A stretch of DNA of 64,000 nucleotides from Xylocopa sonorina. Lineage: Eukaryota > Arthropoda > Insecta > Hymenoptera > Apidae. Numbering within the stretch: the first letter of the stretch is position 1; every line of letters starts with the position of its first letter. The stretch spans positions 744,001 through 808,000 of the forward strand of contig NW_027490128.1 of assembly GCF_050948175.1 (NCBI RefSeq). The letters run 5' to 3'. Of this stretch, positions 51,508 to 63,861 are shown one piece after another. Position numbers and translations under genes: made by a program. The notes under the pieces were generated by a model, which searched no databases, was not told where the DNA came from, and was given only the letters and a program-made list of their open reading frames with translations.

Positions 51508-54500
51508 TGAATCGTAGACGAGGAATACAAGACACTTCGCAAATCATATTATACCTTACCATGAAACATAGAATTGAGATGCGATATCGCGTTTTAAGAA
51601 TCATAAGAACTCCATTGCTACGATACGTAGACATCTGCAAACGCTATTTCCTAGCGAGGAAGTGTCGCGTTCACATTCCTTTGAAGTGTAGACGAGGAAT
51701 ACAAGAGACTTCGCAAATCATATTATATCTTACCATGAAACATAGAAATGAGATGCAGTATCTCGATTTAAGAAGCATTTGATCTCTATTGCTTCGATAC
51801 GTAGACATCTGCAAACGCTATTTCCATGCAAGGAAGTGTCGCATTTACGTTCATTTGAATCGTAGACGAGGAATACAAGACACTTCGCAAATCATATTAT
51901 ACCTTACCATGAAACATAGAATTGAGATGCGATATCGCGTTTTAAGAATCATAAGAACTCCATTGCTACGATACGTAGACATCTGCAAACGCTATTTCCT
52001 TGCTAGGAAGTGTCGCATTTACATTCATTTGTATCGTAGACGAGGAATGCATAACACTTCGCAATGAATATTATATCTTATCATGAAACATAGATATGAG
52101 ATGCAATATCTCGTTTTAAGAAGCATTAGAACTCTATTGCTTCGATACGTAGACATCTGCAAACGCTATTTCCTTGCTAGGAAGTGTCGCATTTACATTC
52201 ACTTCAAGTGTAGACGAGGAATACATAACACTTCGCAAATCATATTATATCTTACCATGAAAAATAGAAATGAGATGCAATATCTCGATTTAAGAAGCAT
52301 TTGATCTCTATTGCTTCGATACGTAGACATCTGCAAACGCTATTTCCTTGCAAGGAAGTGTCGCATTTGCATTCATTTGAAGTGTTGACGAGGAATACAT
52401 AACACTTCGCAAATCATATTATATCTTACCATGAAACATAGAAATGAGATGCGATATCGCGTTTTAAGCAGCATTAGAAATCTATTGCTACGATACGTAG
52501 ACATCTGCAAACGCTATTTCCTTGCAAGGAAGTTTCGCATTTACATTCATTTGAAGTGTAGACGAGGAATGCATAACACTTCGCAAATCATATTATATCT
52601 TACCATGAAACATAGAATTGTGATGCGATATTGCGTTCTAAGAATCATAAGAACGCCATTGCTACGATACGTAGACATCTGCAAACGCTATTTCCTTGCA
52701 AGGAAGTGTCGCATTCACAATCATTTGGAGTGTAGACGAGGAATACATAACACTTCGCAAATCATATTATATCTTACCATGAAATATAGAAATGAGATGC
52801 GATATCGAGTTTTAAGAATCATAAAAACTCTATTGCTACGATACGTAGACATCTGCAAACAATATTTCCTTGCAAGGAAGTGTCGCATTTACATTCATTT
52901 GAATCGTAGACGAGGAATGCATAACACTTCGCAAAGAATATTATATCTTACCATGAAACATAGAAATGAGATGCGATATCGCGTTTTAAGAATCATAAGA
53001 ACTCTATTGCTTCGATACGTAGACATCTGCAAACGCTATTTGCTTGCAAGGAAGTGTCGCATTTACATTCATTTGAAGTGTAGACGAGGAATACATGACA
53101 CTTCGCAAATCATATTATATCTTACCATGAAACATAGAAATGAGATGCCATATCGCGTTTTAAGAAGCATTAGAAAGCTATTGCTACGATACGTAGACAT
53201 CTGCAAACGCTATTTCCTAGTGAGGAAGTATCGCACTCACATTCATTTGAAGTGTAGACGAGGAATACATAACACTTCGCAAATCATGTTATATCTTACC
53301 ACGAAACATAGAAATGAGATGCGATATCGCGTTTTAAGAAGCATTAGAACTCTATTGCTACGATAGGTAGACATCTGCAAACGCTATTTCCTTGCAAGGA
53401 AGTGTCGCATTTACATTCATTTGTATCGTAGACGAGGAATGCATAACACTTCGCAATGAATATTATATCTTATCATGAAACATAGATATGAGATGCAATA
53501 TCTCGTTTTAAGAAGCATTAGAACTCTATTGCTTCGATACGTAGACATCTGCAAACGCTATTTCCTTGCTAGGAAGTGTCGCATTTACCTTCACTTCAAG
53601 TGTAGACGAGGAATACATGACACTTCGCAAATCATATTATATCTTACCATGAAATATAGAAATGAGATGCGATATCGAGTTTTAAGAATCATAAAGACTC
53701 TATTGCTACGATACGTAGACATCTGCAAACGCTATTTCCTTGCAAGGAAGTGTCGCATTTACATTCATTTGAATCGTAGACGAGGAATGCATAACACTTC
53801 GCAATGAATATTATATCTTACCATGAAACATAGAAATGAGATGCCATATCGCGTTTTAAGAAGCATTAGAAAGCTATTGCTACGATACGTAGACATCTGC
53901 AAACGCTATTTCCTAGCGAGGAAGTATCGCACTCACATTCATTTGAAGTGTAGACGAGGAATACATAACACTTCGCAAATCATGTTATATCTTACCATGA
54001 AACATAGAAATGAGATGCGATATCGCGTTTTAAGAAGCATTAGGAATCTATTGCTACAATACGTAGACATCTGCAAACGCTATTTCTTTGCAAGGAAGTG
54101 TCGCATTTACATTCATTTGAAGTGTAGACGAGGAATACATAACACTTCGCAAATCATATTATATCTTACCATGAAACATAGAAACGAGATGCGATATCGC
54201 GTTTTAAGAAGCATTAGAACTCTATTGCTACGATAGGTAGACATCTGTAAACGCTATTTCCTTGCAAGGAAGTGTCGCATTTACATTCATTTGTATCGTA
54301 GACGAGGAATGCATAACACTTGGCAATGAATATTATATCTTATCATGAAACATATATATGAGATGCAATATCTCGTTTTAAGAAGCATATGAACTCTATT
54401 GCTTCGATACGTAGACATCTGCAAACTCTATTTCCTTGCTAGGAAGTGTCGCATTTACATTCACTTCAAGTGTAGACGAGGAATACATAACACTTCGCAA

Positions 54501-54572
54501 ATCATATTATATCTTACCATGAAACATAGAAATGAGATGCAGTATCTCGATTTAAGAAGCATTTGATCTCTA

Positions 54573-55976
54573 TTGCTTCGATACGTAGACATCTGCAAAC
54601 GCTATTTCCATGCAAGGAAGTGTCGCATTTACGTTCATTTGAATCGTAGACGAGGAATACAAGACACTTCGCAAATCATATTATATCTTACCATGAAACA
54701 TAGAATTGAGATGCGATATCGCGTTTTAAGAATCATAAGAACTCCATTGCTACGATACGTAGACATCTGCAAACGCTATTTCCTAGCGAGGAAGTGTCGC
54801 GTTCACATTCCTTTGAAGTGTAGACGAGGAATACAAGAGACTTCGCAAATCATATTATATCTTACCATGAAACATAGAAATGAGATGCGATATCGCGTTT
54901 TAAGAATCATAAAAACTCTATTGCTACGATACGTAGACATCTGCAAACGCTATTTCCTTGCAAGGAAGTGTCGCATTTACATTCATTTGAAGTGTAGACG
55001 AGGAATACATGACACTTCGCAAATCATACTATATCTTACCATGAAACATAGAAATGAGATGCGATATCGCGTTTTAAGAAGCTTTAGAAAGCTATTGCTT
55101 CGATACATAGACATCTGCAAACGCTATTTCCTTGCAAGGAAGTTTCGCATTTACATTCATTTGAAGTGTAGACGAGGAATGCATAACACTTCGCAAATCA
55201 TATTATATCTTACCATGAAACATAGAATTGAGATGCGATATTGCGTTTTAAGAATCATAAGAACGCCATTGCTACGATACGTAGACATCTGCAAACGCTA
55301 TTTCCTTGCAAGGAAGTGTCGCATTCACATTCATTTGGAGTGTAGACGAGGAATACATAACACTTCGCAAATCATATTATATCTTACCATGAAATATAGA
55401 AATGAGATGCGATATCGAGTTTTAAGAATCATAAAAACTCTATTGCTACGATACGTAGACATCTGCAAACGCTATTTCCTTGCAAGGAAGTGTCGCATTT
55501 ACATTCATTTGAATCGTAGACGAGGAATGCATAACACTTCGCAAAGAATATTATATCTTACCATGAAACATAGAAATGAGATGCGATATCGCGTTTTAAG
55601 AATCATAAGAACTCTATTGCTTCGATACGTAGACATCTGCAAACGCTATTTGCTTGCAAGGAAGTGTCGCATTTACATTCATTTGAAGTGTAGACGAGGA
55701 ATACATGACACTTCGCAAATCATATTATATCTTACCATGAAACATAGAAATGAGATGCCATATCGCGTTTTAAGAAGCGTTAGAAAGCTATTGCTACGAT
55801 ACGTAGACATCTGCAAACGCTATTTCCTAGCGAGGAAGTATCGCACTCACATTCATTTGAAGTGTAGACGAGGAATACATAACACTTCGCAAATCATGTT
55901 ATATCTTACCACGAAACATAGAAATGAGATGCGATATCGCGTTTTAAGAAGCATTAGAACTCTATTGCTACGATAG
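54573..55976 (+). other. 467-codon open frame in domain IV, probably non-coding
   Basis: This is the same 58-codon periodic frame as at 11832-13619, running through eight monomers. It ends at CGATAGGTAG, where TAG falls in frame. A near-identical frame lies at 60837-62240 and differs by one residue (valine against isoleucine near the end), as expected from block duplication. Its opening codon is TTG. There are no recognisable domains. Confidence 0.75.
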
Positions 55977-58900
55977 GTAGACATCTGCAAACGCTATTTC
56001 CTTGCAAGGAAGTGTCGCATTTACATTCATTTGTATCGTAGACGAGGAATGCATAACACTTCGCAATGAATATTATATCTTATCATGAAACATAGATATG
56101 AGATGCAATATCTCGTTTTAAGAAGCATTAGAACTCTATTGCTTCGATACGTAGACATCTGCAAACGCTATTTCCTTGCTAGGAAGTGTCGCATTTACCT
56201 TCACTTCAAGTGTAGACGAGGAATACATGACACTTCGCAAATCATATTATATCTTACCATGAAATATAGAAATGAGATGCGATATCGAGTTTTAAGAATC
56301 ATAAAGACTCTATTGCTACGATACGTAGACATCTGCAAACGCTATTTCCTAGCGAGGAAGTATCGCACTCACATTCATTTGAAGTGTAGACGAGGAATAC
56401 ATAACACTTCGCAAATCATGTTATATCTTACCATGAAACATAGAAATGAGATGCGATATCGCGTTTTAAGAAGCATTAGGAATCTATTGCTACAATACGT
56501 AGACATCTGCAAACGCTATTTCTTTGCAAGGAAGTGTCGCATTTACATTCATTTGAAGTGTAGACGAGGAATACATAACACTTCGCAAATCATATTATAT
56601 CTTACCATGAAACATAGAAACGAGATGCGATATCGCGTTTTAAGAAGCATTAGAACTCTATTGCTACGATAGGTAGACATCTGTAAACGCTATTTCCTTG
56701 CAAGGAAGTGTCGCATTTACATTCATTTGTATCGTAGACGAGGAATGCATAACACTTGGCAATGAATATTATATCTTATCATGAAACATATATATGAGAT
56801 GCAATATCTCGTTTTAAGAAGCATATGAACTCTATTGCTTCGATACGTAGACATCTGCAAACTCTATTTCCTTGCTAGGAAGTGTCGCATTTACATTCAC
56901 TTCAAGTGTAGACGAGGAATACATAACACTTCGCAAATCATATTATATCTTACCATGAAACATAGAAATGAGATGCAGTATCTCGATTTAAGAAGCATTT
57001 GATCTCTATTGCTTCGATACGTAGACATCTGCAAACGCTATTTCCATGCAAGGAAGTGTCGCATTTACGTTCATTTGAATCGTAGACGAGGAATACAAGA
57101 CACTTCGCAAATCATATTATACCTTACCATGAAACATAGAATTGAGATGCGATATCGCGTTTTAAGAATCATAAGAACTCCATTGCTACGATACGTAGAC
57201 ATCTGCAAACGCTATTTCCTAGCGAGGAAGTGTCGCGTTCACATTCCTTTGAAGTGTAGACGAGGAATACAAGAGACTTCGCAAATCATATTATATCTTA
57301 CCATGAAACATAGAAATGAGATGCAGTATCTCGATTTAAGAAGCATTTGATCTCTATTGCTTCGATACGTAGACATCTGCAAACGCTATTTCCATGCAAG
57401 GAAGTGTCGCATTTACGTTCATTTGAATCGTAGACGAGGAATACAAGACACTTCGCAAATCATATTATACCTTACCATGAAACATAGAATTGAGATGCGA
57501 TATCGCGTTTTAAGAATCATAAGAACTCCATTGCTACGATACGTAGACATCTGCAAACGCTATTTCCTTGCTAGGAAGTGTCGCATTTACATTCATTTGT
57601 ATCGTAGACGAGGAATGCATAACACTTCGCAATGAATATTATATCTTATCATGAAACATAGATATGAGATGCAATATCTCGTTTTAAGAAGCATTAGAAC
57701 TCTATTGCTTCGATACGTAGACATCTGCAAACGCTATTTCCTTGCTAGGAAGTGTCGCATTTACATTCACTTCAAGTGTAGACGAGGAATACATAACACT
57801 TCGCAAATCATATTATATCTTACCATGAAAAATAGAAATGAGATGCAATATCTCGATTTAAGAAGCATTTGATCTCTATTGCTTCGATACGTAGACATCT
57901 GCAAACGCTATTTCCTTGCAAGGAAGTGTCGCATTTGCATTCATTTGAAGTGTTGACGAGGAATACATAACACTTCGCAAATCATATTATATCTTACCAT
58001 GAAACATAGAAATGAGATGCGATATCGCGTTTTAAGCAGCATTAGAAATCTATTGCTACGATACGTAGACATCTGCAAACGCTATTTCCTTGCAAGGAAG
58101 TTTCGCATTTACATTCATTTGAAGTGTAGACGAGGAATGCATAACACTTCGCAAATCATATTATATCTTACCATGAAACATAGAATTGTGATGCGATATT
58201 GCGTTCTAAGAATCATAAGAACGCCATTGCTACGATACGTAGACATCTGCAAACGCTATTTCCTTGCAAGGAAGTGTCGCATTCACAATCATTTGGAGTG
58301 TAGACGAGGAATACATAACACTTCGCAAATCATATTATATCTTACCATGAAATATAGAAATGAGATGCGATATCGAGTTTTAAGAATCATAAAAACTCTA
58401 TTGCTACGATACGTAGACATCTGCAAACAATATTTCCTTGCAAGGAAGTGTCGCATTTACATTCATTTGAATCGTAGACGAGGAATGCATAACACTTCGC
58501 AAAGAATATTATATCTTACCATGAAACATAGAAATGAGATGCGATATCGCGTTTTAAGAATCATAAGAACTCTATTGCTTCGATACGTAGACATCTGCAA
58601 ACGCTATTTGCTTGCAAGGAAGTGTCGCATTTACATTCATTTGAAGTGTAGACGAGGAATACATGACACTTCGCAAATCATATTATATCTTACCATGAAA
58701 CATAGAAATGAGATGCCATATCGCGTTTTAAGAAGCATTAGAAAGCTATTGCTACGATACGTAGACATCTGCAAACGCTATTTCCTAGCGAGGAAGTATC
58801 GCACTCACATTCATTTGAAGTGTAGACGAGGAATACATAACACTTCGCAAATCATGTTATATCTTACCACGAAACATAGAAATGAGATGCGATATCGCGT

Positions 58901-60207
58901 TTTAAGAAGCATTAGAACTCTATTGCTACGATAGGTAGACATCTGCAAACGCTATTTCCTTGCAAGGAAGTGTCGCATTTACATTCATTTGTATCGTAGA
59001 CGAGGAATGCATAACACTTCGCAATGAATATTATATCTTATCATGAAACATAGATATGAGATGCAATATCTCGTTTTAAGAAGCATTAGAACTCTATTGC
59101 TTCGATACGTAGACATCTGCAAACGCTATTTCCTTGCTAGGAAGTGTCGCATTTACCTTCACTTCAAGTGTAGACGAGGAATACATGACACTTCGCAAAT
59201 CATATTATATCTTACCATGAAATATAGAAATGAGATGCGATATCGAGTTTTAAGAATCATAAAGACTCTATTGCTACGATACGTAGACATCTGCAAACGC
59301 TATTTCCTTGCAAGGAAGTGTCGCATTTACATTCATTTGAATCGTAGACGAGGAATGCATAACACTTCGCAATGAATATTATATCTTACCATGAAACATA
59401 GAAATGAGATGCCATATCGCGTTTTAAGAAGCATTAGAAAGCTATTGCTACGATACGTAGACATCTGCAAACGCTATTTCCTAGCGAGGAAGTATCGCAC
59501 TCACATTCATTTGAAGTGTAGACGAGGAATACATAACACTTCGCAAATCATGTTATATCTTACCATGAAACATAGAAATGAGATGCGATATCGCGTTTTA
59601 AGAAGCATTAGGAATCTATTGCTACAATACGTAGACATCTGCAAACGCTATTTCTTTGCAAGGAAGTGTCGCATTTACATTCATTTGAAGTGTAGACGAG
59701 GAATACATAACACTTCGCAAATCATATTATATCTTACCATGAAACATAGAAACGAGATGCGATATCGCGTTTTAAGAAGCATTAGAACTCTATTGCTACG
59801 ATAGGTAGACATCTGTAAACGCTATTTCCTTGCAAGGAAGTGTCGCATTTACATTCATTTGTATCGTAGACGAGGAATGCATAACACTTGGCAATGAATA
59901 TTATATCTTATCATGAAACATATATATGAGATGCAATATCTCGTTTTAAGAAGCATATGAACTCTATTGCTTCGATACGTAGACATCTGCAAACTCTATT
60001 TCCTTGCTAGGAAGTGTCGCATTTACATTCACTTCAAGTGTAGACGAGGAATACATAACACTTCGCAAATCATATTATATCTTACCATGAAACATAGAAA
60101 TGAGATGCAGTATCTCGATTTAAGAAGCATTTGATCTCTATTGCTTCGATACGTAGACATCTGCAAACGCTATTTCCATGCAAGGAAGTGTCGCATTTAC
60201 GTTCATT

Positions 60208-60381
60208 TGAATCGTAGACGAGGAATACAAGACACTTCGCAAATCATATTATATCTTACCATGAAACATAGAAATGAGATGCGATATCGCGTTTTAAGAA
60301 TCATAAAAACTCTATTGCTACGATACGTAGACATCTGCAAACGCTATTTCTTTGCAAGGAAGTGTCGCATTTACATTCATT
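60208..60381. repeat. Chimeric monomer at a recombination junction
   Basis: The left part (GAATCGTAGACGAGGAATAC, AAGACACTTCGC) matches the monomer at 54640. The middle (GAATCATAAAAACTC) matches that near 54905. The right part (TATTTCTTTGCAAGG) matches that near 54083. After it the array re-enters a block already passed, adding four monomers (696 bp) relative to the copy at 54.6 kb. This fits unequal exchange or conversion inside the monomer, in register. Confidence 0.6.
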
Positions 60382-60836
60382 TGAAGTGTAGACGAGGAAT
60401 ACATAACACTTCGCAAATCATATTATATCTTACCATGAAACATAGAAACGAGATGCGATATCGCGTTTTAAGAAGCATTAGAACTCTATTGCTACGATAG
60501 GTAGACATCTGTAAACGCTATTTCCTTGCAAGGAAGTGTCGCATTTACATTCATTTGTATCGTAGACGAGGAATGCATAACACTTGGCAATGAATATTAT
60601 ATCTTATCATGAAACATATATATGAGATGCAATATCTCGTTTTAAGAAGCATATGAACTCTATTGCTTCGATACGTAGACATCTGCAAACTCTATTTCCT
60701 TGCTAGGAAGTGTCGCATTTACATTCACTTCAAGTGTAGACGAGGAATACATAACACTTCGCAAATCATATTATATCTTACCATGAAACATAGAAATGAG
60801 ATGCAGTATCTCGATTTAAGAAGCATTTGATCTCTA

Positions 60837-62240
60837 TTGCTTCGATACGTAGACATCTGCAAACGCTATTTCCATGCAAGGAAGTGTCGCATTTACGTTC
60901 ATTTGAATCGTAGACGAGGAATACAAGACACTTCGCAAATCATATTATATCTTACCATGAAACATAGAATTGAGATGCGATATCGCGTTTTAAGAATCAT
61001 AAGAACTCCATTGCTACGATACGTAGACATCTGCAAACGCTATTTCCTAGCGAGGAAGTGTCGCGTTCACATTCCTTTGAAGTGTAGACGAGGAATACAA
61101 GAGACTTCGCAAATCATATTATATCTTACCATGAAACATAGAAATGAGATGCGATATCGCGTTTTAAGAATCATAAAAACTCTATTGCTACGATACGTAG
61201 ACATCTGCAAACGCTATTTCCTTGCAAGGAAGTGTCGCATTTACATTCATTTGAAGTGTAGACGAGGAATACATGACACTTCGCAAATCATACTATATCT
61301 TACCATGAAACATAGAAATGAGATGCGATATCGCGTTTTAAGAAGCTTTAGAAAGCTATTGCTTCGATACATAGACATCTGCAAACGCTATTTCCTTGCA
61401 AGGAAGTTTCGCATTTACATTCATTTGAAGTGTAGACGAGGAATGCATAACACTTCGCAAATCATATTATATCTTACCATGAAACATAGAATTGAGATGC
61501 GATATTGCGTTTTAAGAATCATAAGAACGCCATTGCTACGATACGTAGACATCTGCAAACGCTATTTCCTTGCAAGGAAGTGTCGCATTCACATTCATTT
61601 GGAGTGTAGACGAGGAATACATAACACTTCGCAAATCATATTATATCTTACCATGAAATATAGAAATGAGATGCGATATCGAGTTTTAAGAATCATAAAA
61701 ACTCTATTGCTACGATACGTAGACATCTGCAAACGCTATTTCCTTGCAAGGAAGTGTCGCATTTACATTCATTTGAATCGTAGACGAGGAATGCATAACA
61801 CTTCGCAAAGAATATTATATCTTACCATGAAACATAGAAATGAGATGCGATATCGCGTTTTAAGAATCATAAGAACTCTATTGCTTCGATACGTAGACAT
61901 CTGCAAACGCTATTTGCTTGCAAGGAAGTGTCGCATTTACATTCATTTGAAGTGTAGACGAGGAATACATGACACTTCGCAAATCATATTATATCTTACC
62001 ATGAAACATAGAAATGAGATGCCATATCGCGTTTTAAGAAGCATTAGAAAGCTATTGCTACGATACGTAGACATCTGCAAACGCTATTTCCTAGCGAGGA
62101 AGTATCGCACTCACATTCATTTGAAGTGTAGACGAGGAATACATAACACTTCGCAAATCATGTTATATCTTACCACGAAACATAGAAATGAGATGCGATA
62201 TCGCGTTTTAAGAAGCATTAGAACTCTATTGCTACGATAG
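60837..62240 (+). other. 467-codon open frame, duplicate of that at 54573
   Basis: This is the copy at offset 6,264 bp (36 monomers). It keeps the same start, stop and monomer order as the 54573 frame. It is explained by segmental copying and gives no independent evidence for coding. Confidence 0.75.
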
Positions 62241-63861
62241 GTAGACATCTGCAAACGCTATTTCCTTGCAAGGAAGTGTCGCATTTACATTCATTTGTAT
62301 CGTAGACGAGGAATGCATAACACTTCGCAATGAATATTATATCTTATCATGAAACATAGATATGAGATGCAATATCTCGTTTTAAGAAGCATTAGAACTC
62401 TATTGCTTCGATACGTAGACATCTGCAAACGCTATTTCCTTGCTAGGAAGTGTCGCATTTACCTTCACTTCAAGTGTAGACGAGGAATACATGACACTTC
62501 GCAAATCATATTATATCTTACCATGAAATATAGAAATGAGATGCGATATCGAGTTTTAAGAATCATAAAGACTCTATTGCTACGATACGTAGACATCTGC
62601 AAACGCTATTTCCTAGCGAGGAAGTATCGCACTCACATTCATTTGAAGTGTAGACGAGGAATACATAACACTTCGCAAATCATGTTATATCTTACCATGA
62701 AACATAGAAATGAGATGCGATATCGCGTTTTAAGAAGCATTAGGAATCTATTGCTACAATACGTAGACATCTGCAAACGCTATTTCTTTGCAAGGAAGTG
62801 TCGCATTTACATTCATTTGAAGTGTAGACGAGGAATACATAACACTTCGCAAATCATATTATATCTTACCATGAAACATAGAAACGAGATGCGATATCGC
62901 GTTTTAAGAAGCATTAGAACTCTATTGCTACGATAGGTAGACATCTGTAAACGCTATTTCCTTGCAAGGAAGTGTCGCATTTACATTCATTTGTATCGTA
63001 GACGAGGAATGCATAACACTTGGCAATGAATATTATATCTTATCATGAAACATATATATGAGATGCAATATCTCGTTTTAAGAAGCATATGAACTCTATT
63101 GCTTCGATACGTAGACATCTGCAAACTCTATTTCCTTGCTAGGAAGTGTCGCATTTACATTCACTTCAAGTGTAGACGAGGAATACATAACACTTCGCAA
63201 ATCATATTATATCTTACCATGAAACATAGAAATGAGATGCAGTATCTCGATTTAAGAAGCATTTGATCTCTATTGCTTCGATACGTAGACATCTGCAAAC
63301 GCTATTTCCATGCAAGGAAGTGTCGCATTTACGTTCATTTGAATCGTAGACGAGGAATACAAGACACTTCGCAAATCATATTATACCTTACCATGAAACA
63401 TAGAATTGAGATGCGATATCGCGTTTTAAGAATCATAAGAACTCCATTGCTACGATACGTAGACATCTGCAAACGCTATTTCCTAGCGAGGAAGTGTCGC
63501 GTTCACATTCCTTTGAAGTGTAGACGAGGAATACAAGAGACTTCGCAAATCATATTATATCTTACCATGAAACATAGAAATGAGATGCGATATCGCGTTT
63601 TAAGAATCATAAAAACTCTATTGCTACGATACGTAGACATCTGCAAACGCTATTTCCTTGCAAGGAAGTGTCGCATTTACATTCATTTGAAGTGTAGACG
63701 AGGAATACATGACACTTCGCAAATCATACTATATCTTACCATGAAACATAGAAATGAGATGCGATATCGCGTTTTAAGAAGCTTTAGAAAGCTATTGCTT
63801 CGATACAAAGACATCTGCAAACGCTATTTCCTTGCAAGGAAGTGTCGCATTTGCATTCATT

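Larger units (their letters stand above)
49890..60273. repeat. Pair of ~4.8-kb copies at offset 5,568 bp (32 monomers)
   Basis: Bases 49890-54705 recur at 55458-60273. The order of all monomer variants is preserved, including the rare CAAACAATATTTCC near 52857 and 58425 and GCGTTCTAAGAATC near 52634 and 58202. One clear difference is TCCTAGTGAGG near 53219 against TCCTAGCGAGG near 58787. The copies part where GAATTGAG meets GAAATGAG. Confidence 0.85.
54070..63580. repeat. Pair of ~3.25-kb copies at offset 6,264 bp (36 monomers)
   Basis: Bases 54070-57320 recur at 60334-63584. One difference is AAGCGTTAGAAAGC near 55777 against AAGCATTAGAAAGC near 62041. Another is TATACCTTACC near 57120 and 63384 where other copies of the same monomer have TATATCTTACC. 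The two large offsets differ by four monomers, which is explained by the junction at 60208-60381. The last stretch, 63585-63850, instead follows 61149-61414 at offset 2,436 bp. Confidence 0.75.
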
